Source of the DNA: Streptomyces sp. WP-1
GTDB lineage: Bacteria; Actinomycetota; Actinomycetes; Streptomycetales; Streptomycetaceae
Direction of reading: 5' to 3'
NCBI RefSeq assembly: GCF_030450125.1
Contig: NZ_CP123923.1
Location: 6,791,001-6,855,000, forward strand
DNA length: 64,000 nt
The notes under the pieces: generated by a model
The model's input: only the letters and a program-made list of their open reading frames with translations
What the model was told of the DNA's origin: nothing
The model's database searches: none
Program-made: the position numbers and the translations under genes
In this document: one piece after another, positions 17,891 to 26,617 of the stretch
How positions within the stretch are numbered: position 1 is the stretch's first letter
Layout: each line of letters opens with the position of its first letter

Positions 17891-18382
17891 TCAGTACCGA
17901 AGGGCCGTGCCGACGTTCGCCCGCACCTCGCCGCGCAGCCTGCGATTGCCGCGCGCGGTGCCATGGCCCGAGGCGTGCGCGGCCACGTTCCTGACCGTCA
18001 GCACGACGACGTCGACCAGATTGCCGTGACCGTCCGTGAAGTTGACCTGGACCGCGAAGGACTTGGCGGAGGAGGCCGTGTTCCGCGCGGTCACCGTGGC
18101 GGTGGCCCGGCCGTCGCCGCCGAGGGTGACGGCGCCGAGGCGCACCTGGTCCTTGGCGTTCAGACCACCCTTGGCCTCGTCGAGTCCCCGGCCGGCCTCC
18201 GCCGAGGCCGAGGCGAGCGCGTCGCCGCCCCGGGAGGCGAGCGAGGCGGCGGCGGACGCGGCCGAGGCGGCCCGCTCGGCGGGTGAGGGGGAGTGCGGGG
18301 AACCGTTGCCGCAGCCGGCGGCCGACACCATGACCAGGGCCAGCACCGCGCCCGCCGCGCCCCGTCTCCCGTGCCCTGCCAT
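17891..18382 (-). CDS. Putative lipoprotein
   Basis: A 163-residue exported lipoprotein with lipobox SAAGC (Cys24) after a typical hydrophobic signal. The mature part begins with an Ala/Ser-rich, probably helical spacer (residues 35-70). It ends in a beta-rich domain with strands such as GRATATVTARNTASSAKSF and LVDVVVLTVRNVA, resembling the FxLD/DUF-type immunoglobulin folds found on Streptomyces surfaces. The ATG has a GGGAG site 9 bases upstream. Function unknown. It may belong to the transcription unit ahead of the NRPS operon, but 320 bp separate them. Confidence 0.8.
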   Translation of the reverse strand: MAGHGRRGAAGAVLALVMVSAAGCGNGSPHSPSPAERAASAASAAASLASRGGDALASASAEAGRGLDEAKGGLNAKDQVRLGAVTLGGDGRATATVTARNTASSAKSFAVQVNFTDGHGNLVDVVVLTVRNVAAHASGHGTARGNRRLRGEVRANVGTALRY

Positions 18383-18627
18383 GCGTGACTCCCGTGCCCT
18401 CGCCGCGTTTCGTTCCCCTCAGTGAAGGGTGGGCGGCCCCGCCCCGCACACCGGGTGCGACACCCGGGCCACACAGGCACCCGAAAGGCCCCCAGGACGC
18501 CGCTGAACAGGCGATGCGCCCGGGGCGGACGCCCTCGCCGGGCGGGTCGGCGCACTCTGACCGATAGTGGTGGAGGGACCAGGTCCCCAGGCAGCACCCG
18601 TCTTGGCGTCTTGGCACAGGAGGCCCG

Positions 18628-18963
18628 ATGCGCGCTTCACGGCCGCTGGCCGCGCTCACCGGTTTCGCGTTGCTCGGCATCGCGCTCACCGCATGCCAGG
18701 ACCAGGCGTCCGGTCAGATCGTGGTCCGGAACAACGGACGGGTCGTGCAGACCCTCACCAACCCCTCGGTCAAGGGCTGCCACCGCTTCCCGCAGGGCAT
18801 CACCCAGGTCACCAACCGGACCCAGAGCAGCCTGCGCCTCTACACGACCCCCGACTGCACGGTACCGGCGGGCGGCGCGTACAACTTCCTGGACATCGGC
18901 GCGACGGACCAGGTGGTGCGGGCGACGGGGCTGTGGAACAGCTTCGACTTCGCGCCGGAGTGA
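18628..18963 (+). CDS. Small putative lipoprotein
   Basis: A 111-residue exported protein with lipobox LTAC (Cys23). The mature part contains two further cysteines (in KGCHRF and TPDCTV) that could form a disulfide, and a beta-rich pattern (GQIVVRNNGRVVQTL, SSLRLYTTPDC). AGGAGG lies 6 bases before the ATG. I do not recognise a family. The size and spacing resemble small secreted proteins common in Streptomyces. Confidence 0.78.
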   Translation: MRASRPLAALTGFALLGIALTACQDQASGQIVVRNNGRVVQTLTNPSVKGCHRFPQGITQVTNRTQSSLRLYTTPDCTVPAGGAYNFLDIGATDQVVRATGLWNSFDFAPE

Positions 18964-18990
18964 GCGGGTGACGCCGGTTCGCGCCGGAGA

Positions 18991-19245
18991 TCACCGAGGC
19001 TTCGCCCGATGCGCCGCAAGCCGCTCACGGGCATCGGTGTACGCCCGCGCGTCGATCTCACCGGACGCGAACCGCCGATCGAGGATCTCCTCCGGCGTCT
19101 CCCGGGCCGCCTCGCCGCACCCGTGCCCGCCGTGATGCCGCGTGAGCCGCAGCATCCCCCACCCGAGAAGCCCGAGGGCCGCGATCCACACGAGGGGCAT
19201 GAAGGCCATCCAGACCCAGCCCCCGCCACCGTGCCCGTACACCAT
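18991..19245 (-). CDS. Small SHOCT-domain membrane protein
   Basis: An 84-residue protein with one membrane helix (WMAFMPLVWIAALGLLGWGM) followed by a His-rich linker and a C-terminal SHOCT-type motif (ETPEEILDRRFASGEIDA). This is the pattern of the many short oligomerisation-domain membrane proteins of actinomycetes. The start is uncertain. The frame is open to 19347, and the ATG at 19284 has an AGGGG site; I chose 19245 because the protein then begins just before the helix, as in family members. It converges on the lipoprotein gene. Confidence 0.65.
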   Translation of the reverse strand: MVYGHGGGGWVWMAFMPLVWIAALGLLGWGMLRLTRHHGGHGCGEAARETPEEILDRRFASGEIDARAYTDARERLAAHRAKPR

Positions 19246-19453
19246 CCGGCCCACCACCCCTGAGAAGCCCCGCGCCCCCACCATCCCCTGACCGCGCAAC
19301 CGCCGACAGGGCCTTTCGGCTCTCCGGGGGGACGGGTTTCGGCCCACCTGGCATCGGCGGGTGCGCGAGCGCCCGCCCCCCTCGTCCGTACGCCCTCTCT
19401 CCCCACCGGTTTGTCGATACGATGGCCGTTATGGCGAGTTGGGGGAGTGCTGG

Positions 19454-21853
19454 GTGGAACCGTTGATCGATTTGGTGTTCTCGGCGGTCGGCACGGTCGC
19501 CTCCGGTGCGCTGTCCGGGGCGGGCGGTGAGACGGGCAGGCGGATCTCCGAGCGGCTGCACGGACTGCTCGGCCGGGCGGGCTCCGAGCCGGGCACCCCG
19601 TCCGGGCAGCAGGTGCTCGTCCTGCCCGTCACCGAGCACGAACGCAGGGCCGCCGCCGCACAGCTCGTGGAACTCGCCCGCAGCTCACCGGAGTTCGCCC
19701 GCGAGGTGCGGGAGTGGGTCCGCGAGGCGTCCTGGCTGGCGCCCCGCCCGGTACCGGCCGTGGCACCCGGCGCCTCCCGCCCGCAGATGCTGCCGCCCGC
19801 CACCGCGGCCTTCACCGACCGCGAGGACGTGCTCGCCTGGATCAAGGGCCTGCTGGACGACGCCGGACGCGCACCCGGCGCACCGGTCGTCGCCACCCTC
19901 ACGGGGCAGGGCGGCATCGGCAAGACTGCCACCGTCGTACGGTGCGCGCACGAGCTGCGCGAGGAGTTCCCGGACGGAGTCCTGTTCGTCGATCTGGCCG
20001 GGGCGTCCGCCGGCACCGCCCTCACGCCCTCCGAGGCACTCGTCCGTTTCCTGGAGAGCCTCAAGGTCGGCACCATCCCCGGCGACGAGGCACGGCAGCG
20101 GGACCTGTTCCGGGAGTACACGGCCGGCCGGCGCATGATCGTCGTACTGGACAACGCGCTCAACGACGCGCAGGTGCTCCCTTTGCTGCCCGCCTCGCCC
20201 GGGTGCCTCGTCCTGGTGAGCAGCCGGCACCGCCTCGGTCGGCTCGTGGCCGAACACGGGGCGTATCCCCTCACGTTGGGGCCGCTGTCCACCGCCGACT
20301 CCGTCCTGCTGCTGCGCCGCGTCGCCGGGCGAGCCCGTTCGGGTGCCCCGGAGGAGGTCGTACGGGCCGTCGCGGAGGGGACCGGCGGCATCCCGCTCGC
20401 GGTGTGCACCACCGGCGCCGGACTCGCCGTGCGCGAACACCTCTCCTGGGCCCGGGTGGCGCGCGGACTCTCCGACCGGATCGACGGCACGCGGCAGACA
20501 GGAGTCACCATGGGAGACACCGACCCGCACGCCCCCGCCGACCCCGTCCGGCTCGCACAGGACGTGTCGTACAACGAACTCACCCCCGAATGCGCCGCGT
20601 TCTACCGCGCGCTGGCGGTCTGGTCCTGGCCGACCGTGACCGTCCTGTGCGCCGCGCACGCGGCCGGCGTCGACGAGGCCCGGGCGCGGGACATGCTGGA
20701 GCAGCTGGCCCGCGTCCATCTGCTGGAGGAGGTCGCGGAGGAGCGCTACCGCTTCCACGACCTGGCCCGCGCGCACGCCCGCGAGCTGGCGGTCGCCGAG
20801 GACGGGGAACGCCGGATGCGCGAGGCGGTCCGCCGGGTGGCGATCGCGTATCTGCGGTTCGCGGCGGCCGCGGACCTGCGGGTGATCCCGCACCGCTGGC
20901 ACCTCGGCCCCGTCTACGACCGGCTCACCGTGCCGGAGCACACCGAAACGGGAGACGGCGCCCGGGCGTTGGCGCAGCTGCGCGCCGAGCGGGAGAACCT
21001 CGCGGCCGTCATCCACGCCGCCGAGCACCACGGCTACGACGACCTCGTGTGGCAGCTGTGCGAGGCGATGTGGAGCCTGCATCTGCGGCTCGGCTTCCAC
21101 GCTCAGTGGATCGAGACGCATCTGCGCGGCGTCGAGGCCGCCCGGCGCGGCGCCGAGGAGTTCGGCGACCGGCGCGCGCTGGGCCGCATGCTGGTCCAAC
21201 TGGCCTTCGCCTACATGGGGGTCGGTGACGCGGACAAGGCCGAGGAGGCCCTGGAAGCGGCCGCCACGGCCGACGCGGCATGCGGCCACCTCCGCGGCCG
21301 GGCGACCGCCGTGGAGGCCCTCGGGCTGCTCCGCCTCAAGCTGTGGCGCCATGACGAGGCACGGCACAGCTTCGAGGAGGCCCTGCGGCTGCTGGGACGC
21401 ATCCGCGAGGGTGACGACGGCTGGCAGGACGTCCGACGCGCCACCGAGCTCCTGAAGCACCACCTCGGCCGCGTCCTCGCCCGTGAGGGCCGATTCCCCG
21501 CCGCCTTCGAGAAGTTGAACGAATCACTGGTCGGCTTCCGCACCCTGCCCGGCGGCGCCGACACCTACAACGAGGGCCGCGTCTACATGAGCCTGGGCGA
21601 GGCCCACCTCGGCGCGGGCGACCTCGAACTCGCCCTCGTCTGCCTGGACAAGGCCGTCGAGGCCATGGCGACGGAGGGCGCGGGACTCCAGCTCGCCGAC
21701 GCGCTGGAACAGCGGGCCGAGTGCCACCGGCGTGCCGGACGCCCGGAGCTGGCCGCCGAGGATCTCCGGGCCGCCGCCGCGCGGTACGAGAAGGAGGAGG
21801 ACGGCACCGGAGCGCGGCGCGCCCGGGAGCGCCTCACGGCGCTGGCGGGCTGA
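19454..21853 (+). CDS. STAND/NB-ARC ATPase with TPR-like C-terminus
   Basis: A 799-residue signal-transduction ATPase. A short N-terminal domain (residues 1-110, starting VEPLIDLVFSAVGTVASG) lacks a helix-turn-helix, unlike AfsR-type regulators, and may be an effector-associated domain. The NB-ARC core has the P-loop GQGGIGKTA (K157), Walker B MIVVLDNAL and the LVSSRHRL sensor strand. A winged-helix region follows (about 360-450), then at least five TPR-like repeats (about 520-790). The GTG at 19454 has GGGGGAG 8 bases upstream; the longer frame from 19361 is rejected. Proteins of this layout are candidates for phage defence or regulation. No effector enzyme domain is seen, so the role is open. 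Confidence 0.82.
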   Translation: MEPLIDLVFSAVGTVASGALSGAGGETGRRISERLHGLLGRAGSEPGTPSGQQVLVLPVTEHERRAAAAQLVELARSSPEFAREVREWVREASWLAPRPVPAVAPGASRPQMLPPATAAFTDREDVLAWIKGLLDDAGRAPGAPVVATLTGQGGIGKTATVVRCAHELREEFPDGVLFVDLAGASAGTALTPSEALVRFLESLKVGTIPGDEARQRDLFREYTAGRRMIVVLDNALNDAQVLPLLPASPGCLVLVSSRHRLGRLVAEHGAYPLTLGPLSTADSVLLLRRVAGRARSGAPEEVVRAVAEGTGGIPLAVCTTGAGLAVREHLSWARVARGLSDRIDGTRQTGVTMGDTDPHAPADPVRLAQDVSYNELTPECAAFYRALAVWSWPTVTVLCAAHAAGVDEARARDMLEQLARVHLLEEVAEERYRFHDLARAHARELAVAEDGERRMREAVRRVAIAYLRFAAAADLRVIPHRWHLGPVYDRLTVPEHTETGDGARALAQLRAERENLAAVIHAAEHHGYDDLVWQLCEAMWSLHLRLGFHAQWIETHLRGVEAARRGAEEFGDRRALGRMLVQLAFAYMGVGDADKAEEALEAAATADAACGHLRGRATAVEALGLLRLKLWRHDEARHSFEEALRLLGRIREGDDGWQDVRRATELLKHHLGRVLAREGRFPAAFEKLNESLVGFRTLPGGADTYNEGRVYMSLGEAHLGAGDLELALVCLDKAVEAMATEGAGLQLADALEQRAECHRRAGRPELAAEDLRAAAARYEKEEDGTGARRARERLTALAG

Positions 21854-21857
21854 GGCG

Positions 21858-23663
21858 CTACACCGGGAAGAGCGGCAGCCGTTCGACCGTCACCCGGTGC
21901 GCCACGGCGCCGGTGCGTACGACGAGGTGCGGAACGGCCTCGGAGATCTTCCGCCCGCTGGTGACCCAGGTGTGCAGCGCGGAGGCGTACGCGGCCGGAT
22001 CGCACAGGTCCGGCCGGCCGTCGGGCCCCGGGGCGGCGGACAGCCGCAGCAGATCGCCCTGCCGGGTGCGCACGACGCAGCGGTCCGGACCGTCGGCGTA
22101 CGCCGCCAGCGCGCAGTAGGGGTACCGCGCCAGCGCCTCCGCCGTCCAGGCACCGGGCGGTCCGAGCCGTGGATCGTCGGCGGGCGCGTGCCGCAGTACG
22201 ACATCGGCGACGCGCAGCCGGCCGGCCTCCCGGGTCTCCTCGTCCACCGCCGTGTGCGCGTACGCCGTGGCCGCCGCCGCGAGGCCGTCCGCCGGGTCGG
22301 GGGCGTCGCCGGACACCGGGTGCCGTACGAGCACCACCTCCGGCGTCCGGCCGTCGGTCACCTCGGCGAAGACCCGGACGGGCGTGGTGCGGCGGGCCGG
22401 TTGATGGGGCGGCAGGGGCAGGGGGTCGAGCAACGCGGTGTGGCCGGTGGGCTCGGGCAGGCCCATGAGGCGGTAGAAGAGGTGGCGCAGCAACTCCGCG
22501 GACTCGCCCGGTGTCGAACTGGCCTGCTCGGCGAAGTGCGTGTAGCGGTCCGGCTCGTGGGCGCTGATCGCCGTGTCGATCTGGGCGCGCAGGCTGCCGC
22601 GCCGGACCAGGCGGGGCGCCGTACGGCCGAGCGCGGCCACCGGGGAGTGCGGGTCGAGCGCGTCCTGCGGGAACGCCCCGAGGAGCACGGGGGCGCCGAT
22701 GGCGGCCGCGTAGTAGGTGACGCTGGAGTGGTCCCCGAGCACACAGTCCGCCGCGATCAGGGCCTGCCGCCACCAGTCGAGCGGCGGTACGGCGTCCAGA
22801 CCGGCCCGGCGGGCGTGGTCGAGCCAGGCCCTGATCTGGCCCGGTCCGTGCCCGTACCAGATGTTCGGATGCAGGACGGCGACGGAGCGGTACTCGTCGG
22901 CCGGCAGCTCCGTGGACAGCCGGGACAGCAGCCAGGGCAGCACATCGTCCGCGCCGGACTCCTCGCCGGAGCCCGCCTCCGCGGTGCCGAACAGGGACCG
23001 CGACGACCAGGTCGAGCTGAGCACGACCAGCTTCTGCCCCGGTGCCACGCCGAGGGCGCGACGGAAGAGTTCCCGCTGCGGGAGCGCGGCGATGAGCCGG
23101 TCGTAGCAGGGATCGCCCGCCAGGACTGCCGTGGGCGCGGCCTGCGGGCAGGAGGCGCGCAGCCGCTCCAGCTGCTCGGGGTGGGACAGGACGGTGGCCG
23201 CGGCGAGCGGACGGCCGCGGTGCAGCAGCCAGTCCGGCGAGAGCCCGAAGACCGGTGCGGCCGCCCGCCGTTCGGCGTCCGGCGCGGCGAGCCGCTTGTT
23301 GTAGCCCATCCCGTGGGACAGGACGACCAACTCCGCGCGGATCTCGTCCAGTTCACCGCCGTAGCTCGCCGAGACGGCCAGGTCGAACGTGGTCTCCTTG
23401 GCCTGCTCCCACGGCAGGACGGGCAGCCCCATGCCGGTCAGTAGCTCGACCACGCCCGCGAGGAACGGCGAGGACCCCGTGCACGTGGCGAACAACTGGA
23501 GCCGTACATCCCCGCCGAACAGGGGCAGCACATCCAGCAGCCGGGTCGCGGACGTCACGTTGTGCACCACCAGCAGCACCCGGCGGCACCCGGCCCGTGT
23601 GACCCAGCGCTCGGCGTCCGCCCCCACCGGCACCCGCAACCGTGCCGCCCCACCCATCACCAC
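21858..23663 (-). CDS. GT-B-like CDP-glycerol glycerophosphotransferase-type protein
   Basis: A 601-residue protein of a Streptomyces family often mislabelled 'translation initiation factor 2'. The fold signature is of GT-B transferases related to CDP-glycerol:glycerophosphotransferases. It has an N-terminal Rossmann half (RRVLLVVHNVTSATRLLDVL, ELVVLSHGMGYNKR) and a C-terminal half containing VLHPNIWYGHG and the nucleotide-binding stretch ADCVLGDHSSVTYYAAAIGAPVLL. A C-terminal about 200-residue extension is specific to the actinobacterial type. It converges on the STAND ATPase gene with 4 bp between stops. A role in teichoic-acid-like polymer or glycan synthesis is a family-level guess. Confidence 0.72.
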   Translation of the reverse strand: MVMGGAARLRVPVGADAERWVTRAGCRRVLLVVHNVTSATRLLDVLPLFGGDVRLQLFATCTGSSPFLAGVVELLTGMGLPVLPWEQAKETTFDLAVSASYGGELDEIRAELVVLSHGMGYNKRLAAPDAERRAAAPVFGLSPDWLLHRGRPLAAATVLSHPEQLERLRASCPQAAPTAVLAGDPCYDRLIAALPQRELFRRALGVAPGQKLVVLSSTWSSRSLFGTAEAGSGEESGADDVLPWLLSRLSTELPADEYRSVAVLHPNIWYGHGPGQIRAWLDHARRAGLDAVPPLDWWRQALIAADCVLGDHSSVTYYAAAIGAPVLLGAFPQDALDPHSPVAALGRTAPRLVRRGSLRAQIDTAISAHEPDRYTHFAEQASSTPGESAELLRHLFYRLMGLPEPTGHTALLDPLPLPPHQPARRTTPVRVFAEVTDGRTPEVVLVRHPVSGDAPDPADGLAAAATAYAHTAVDEETREAGRLRVADVVLRHAPADDPRLGPPGAWTAEALARYPYCALAAYADGPDRCVVRTRQGDLLRLSAAPGPDGRPDLCDPAAYASALHTWVTSGRKISEAVPHLVVRTGAVAHRVTVERLPLFPV

Positions 23664-23838
23664 TGGCGCGTATCCCCGTCCCGGCCTGATCGATTCGGCG
23701 TTCCTCCGGCCGTCCGCCCGATGCTATCGAGCCGTAACTCCGGGAACACCCACAGGGATCGGCGCGCGCCGCCGACGGGGCGGCGATCGGGCTGACGGCT
23801 TTGCGCTCACCGTGCGCCGGTGCGAGGAGGTGGGACCC

Positions 23839-24136
23839 ATGACCGAGGTGTTTGTGAGGGCGCTCCCCGCCTCGTCATGGCCGAGTGGCTGACGCGGCCG
23901 TCGCCGACCTCGTGCGATCCGTGCGGTTCACCGCCCGGACGACGTCCGACGGCGTGTTCGGACGCGACTTCACCCTGGGCGACATCCCCGGCGTGCTCTG
24001 GTCGCCCGCCGTCCGGAGGAGAAGACGCCGCACGCCAACCCTCGGGCGGCACAAAGAACCGCCCCGCTTCGAGTCGGACGGCGCGGCCCGCTTCCTCGCC
24101 CGCCAGCTGGGGTCAACGGCCTTCCAGGAGGCCTGA
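23839..24136 (+). pseudogene. Small gene broken by a frameshift (unknown family)
   Basis: GAGGAGG followed 7 bases later by the ATG at 23839 is a strong initiation site, but the frame closes after 17 codons (MTEVFVRALPASSWPSG). From 23885 the next frame runs on for 83 codons with coding character (VADLVRSVRFTARTTSDGV, then GRDFTLGDIPGVLWSP) to 24136. The simplest reading is one gene of about 98 codons with a one-base indel near 23880. I do not recognise the family. The pattern fits small single-domain hypothetical proteins of Streptomyces. Confidence 0.4.
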
Positions 24137-24248
24137 GTCGAGCGGTAGCGGCACACCGGCGCGCGGGAACGCCGGTACCCGCGGCGACAGATATTCGGCC
24201 ACCTCCGATAATGCTTCACCCGGCAGGCAGGCAACGGAGGGAGCACAG

Positions 24249-24875
24249 GTGACCGAGACGTTCAAGCGTCGCGCCCCGAGCCAGTGGGGCGAGGGCGGCG
24301 CCCTGAAGGAGGAGATCCTCGCGGCCGCGGCCCGGCTGCTGGCCGAGTCGGGCCGCGAGGAGGCGCTGTCGCTGCGCGCGGTCGCCCGCGAGGTCGGCAT
24401 CGCCGCGCCCAGCATCTATCTGCACTTCAAGGACCGTTCCGACCTGGTCGCCACGGTGACGCGCCGGGCCTACGAGAAACTGGTCGCCGAGCTGAGGGAG
24501 GCACGGGACAGCGGCACCTCCACCGCCCCCCACACCCCTCGCTCCGCCCTGCGCGCCATGGCCCACCGCTATTGCACCTTTGCGCTGGAGAACCCCCGGC
24601 GCTTCCGCCTGATGTTCGGGGTCGAGCGCGTCGTCGGCCCCCGCGAGGACTCCCCGCACCACCCGGTGCGGCTGGTCCTCGGCGCCTGGGAGGAGGCACT
24701 GGCCGCGCTGCCGACGGACCGCCCCGGGCAGGTGGGCACCGGACAGGACGCGCTGCTGCTGTGGTCGGCGCTGCACGGCATCGTCACCATCGCGATGGCG
24801 CTGCCCTACCAGGTCGACCGGCACGGGCTGCTCCAGCGCGCGGACGACCTGCTCGATCGCGTCGTGGCCGGATAG
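24249..24875 (+). CDS. TetR-family regulator of the P450 operon
   Basis: A 208-residue TetR regulator. The DNA-binding helix-turn-helix is at about residues 16-62 (LKEEILAAAARLLAESG, LRAVAREVGIAAPSIYLHF). The C-terminal part (RFRLMFGVERV and the helix around TGQDALLLWSALHGIVTIAM) matches the TetR_C_33/WHG-type ligand domain. The GTG has GGAGGGA 7 bases upstream. It lies 110 bp before the P450 gene on the same strand. A nested palindrome in that gap is a likely operator, so it probably represses the P450-ferredoxin-reductase unit and possibly itself. Confidence 0.88.
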   Translation: MTETFKRRAPSQWGEGGALKEEILAAAARLLAESGREEALSLRAVAREVGIAAPSIYLHFKDRSDLVATVTRRAYEKLVAELREARDSGTSTAPHTPRSALRAMAHRYCTFALENPRRFRLMFGVERVVGPREDSPHHPVRLVLGAWEEALAALPTDRPGQVGTGQDALLLWSALHGIVTIAMALPYQVDRHGLLQRADDLLDRVVAG

Positions 24876-24935
24876 CGACGGCGAACCCTTCGGCACCGTT
24901 GACGTGTCCCCCGCGATCCCTAAAGTCGCCCGAAG

Positions 24936-24963
24936 CACCTAACACCGTTAGGAGTGTTGGGTG
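24936..24963. promoter_or_regulatory. Nested palindrome upstream of P450 (candidate TetR operator)
   Basis: CCTAAC-ACC-GTTAGG (24938-24952) is a perfect inverted repeat. It lies within a wider 9-of-10 match, CACCTAACAC (24936-24945) with GTGTTGGGTG (24954-24963). The element ends 22 bp before the P450 start codon and 60 bp after the TetR stop, a position suited to repression. Confidence 0.6.
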
Positions 24964-24985
24964 CCTCTTTGCCGAGGAGGCAGCT

Positions 24986-26215
24986 GTGACCGAGACAGTC
25001 GTCGACACGCCGACCGGGCTCCCCGAGCACCCCATGCCCCGCGCCACCGGATGCCCCTTCGATCCGCCCCCCGCCCTGAAGGACCTCCAGAACGAACGGC
25101 CCGTCTCCCGGGTGCGCATCTGGGACGGCAGCAGCCCCTGGATGATCACCCGCCACGAGGACGTACGGGCCCTGCTCGGCGACCCCCGCATCAGCGCCGA
25201 CCCCCGGCGCCCCGGCTACCCGCACCGCAGCGCCGCGACGCAGGAGCGGGACCGCACCCGCAGCACCTTCCTCACCATGGACGACCCCGAGCACGCCCGG
25301 CTGCGCCGCATGGTGACGGCCCCCTTCACGATCAGGAAGGTCGAGGCCCTGCGGCCGTCCGTGCAGCGGATCGTGGACGACCTGATCGAGCGGATGCTCG
25401 CCGGGCCCAACCCCACCGACCTGGTCGAGGCGTTCGCGCTGCCGCTGCCCAGTCTGGTCATCTGCGCGCTGCTCGGGGTGCCGTACGAGCAGCACGACTT
25501 CTTCCAGCGTCACAGCCGCGTCCTGGTGCGCCGCACCTCCACCCGCGAGGAACTGCTCGCCGCGTCCGAGGCGCTCACCGACTACCTGGACGAACTCCTG
25601 GCCGCCAAGCTCGCGCACCCCGAGGACGACGTGCTCTCCCAGCTCGCCGTCCAGCGCGTCGCCACCGGCGAGCTGACCCGGCGCCAGGCCGCCGAGATGG
25701 GCGTCCTGCTGCTCGTGGCGGGACACGAGACCACCGCCAACATGATCGCGCTCGGCACCGTCGCCCTGCTGCGCAACCTGGACCAGCTCGCCCTGCTCCG
25801 CGACTGCGAGGACCCCAAGAGGGTCGCCGCCGCCGTGGAGGAGCTGCTGCGCTATCTGAACATCGTCCACTCCGGGCGCCGGCGCGTCGCGCTGGAGGAC
25901 ATCGAGATCGACGGCGAGCTGATCCGCGCGGGCGACGGTGTGATCTTCGCCAACGACATCGCCAACCGTGACCCCGGCGTCTTCCCCGACCCCGACCGGC
26001 TCGACCTCACCCGCGACGCCCGCCGCCATGTCGCCTTCGGCTACGGCATCCACCAGTGCCTCGGCCAGCCGCTCGCCCGCGTCGAACTCCAGGTCGCCTA
26101 CAGCACGCTCTACTCCCGCATCCCCACCCTGGCGTTGGCCACGGACTTCGATCAACTGGAGTTCAAGCATGATGGCTTCGTCTACGGCGTTTATGAACTA
26201 CCCGTCTCCTGGTAG
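24986..26215 (+). CDS. Cytochrome P450, CYP105-like
   Basis: A 409-residue soluble bacterial P450. The I-helix motif AGHETT, the K-helix ExxR (EELLR) and the haem loop FGYGIHQCLGQPLAR with ligand C358 are all intact. The overall pattern (GCPFDPPP start, RLRRMVTAPFT, QPLARVELQVA) is that of the CYP105 family, xenobiotic and macrolide/terpene hydroxylases of Streptomyces. The GTG has GAGGAGG 6 bases upstream. A ferredoxin and a reductase follow, making a complete three-component oxygenase. The native substrate is not predictable. Confidence 0.92.
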   Translation: MTETVVDTPTGLPEHPMPRATGCPFDPPPALKDLQNERPVSRVRIWDGSSPWMITRHEDVRALLGDPRISADPRRPGYPHRSAATQERDRTRSTFLTMDDPEHARLRRMVTAPFTIRKVEALRPSVQRIVDDLIERMLAGPNPTDLVEAFALPLPSLVICALLGVPYEQHDFFQRHSRVLVRRTSTREELLAASEALTDYLDELLAAKLAHPEDDVLSQLAVQRVATGELTRRQAAEMGVLLLVAGHETTANMIALGTVALLRNLDQLALLRDCEDPKRVAAAVEELLRYLNIVHSGRRRVALEDIEIDGELIRAGDGVIFANDIANRDPGVFPDPDRLDLTRDARRHVAFGYGIHQCLGQPLARVELQVAYSTLYSRIPTLALATDFDQLEFKHDGFVYGVYELPVSW

Positions 26216-26225
26216 CACTTCACAG

Positions 26226-26365
26226 CACGCACCACGCACCACGCACCACGCACCACGCACCACGCACCACGCACCACGCACCACGCACCACGCACCACGC
26301 ACCACGCACCACGCACCACGCACCACGCACCACGCACCACGCACCACGCACCACGCACCACGCAC
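26226..26365. repeat. Heptanucleotide tandem repeat, 20 perfect copies of CACGCAC
   Basis: Twenty uninterrupted copies of the 7-mer CACGCAC (140 bp) start 10 bp after the P450 stop and end 57 bp before the ferredoxin ATG. Every copy is identical, so the array is young or actively maintained, and copy number is likely variable. It reads through in all frames as His/Ala/Pro/Arg/Thr but is not part of either flanking gene. Confidence 0.95.
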
Positions 26366-26422
26366 CACACGGCACATGGCACACCCGCACCATCGCGAAC
26401 CGAAGCATGAAACGAGGAACCC

Positions 26423-26617
26423 ATGCGCGTGGAAGTCGACCAGCCCAAATGCGTCGCCTCCGGACAGTGCGTCCTGGTGGCGCCCCAGATCTTCGACCAG
26501 GACGACGAGGGCATAGTGCAGCTGCTGGACGCCACCCCCGGCCCTGAACTCGACGAGGACGTACGGGAGTCGGCCGCGATCTGCCCCGCCGCCGCGATCC
26601 GGCTGGTGGAGGCGTGA
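26423..26617 (+). CDS. 3Fe-4S ferredoxin of the P450 system
   Basis: A 64-residue ferredoxin that passes electrons to the P450. Cysteines C10, C16 (KCVASGQC) and C54 (AAICPAAAI) are the three ligands of a [3Fe-4S] cluster; Ser13 replaces the fourth cysteine, as usual in SuaB/SoyB-type ferredoxins. A GAGGAA site precedes the ATG. Its stop overlaps the GTG of the reductase gene (GTGA). It is separated from its P450 by the 140-bp repeat array, whereas such genes usually lie a few bases apart. Confidence 0.93.
   Translation: MRVEVDQPKCVASGQCVLVAPQIFDQDDEGIVQLLDATPGPELDEDVRESAAICPAAAIRLVEA

Noticed and set aside
26226..26365. Possible CRISPR array
   Set aside because: The 7-bp units are contiguous without spacers and there are no cas genes. 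It is a simple tandem repeat.
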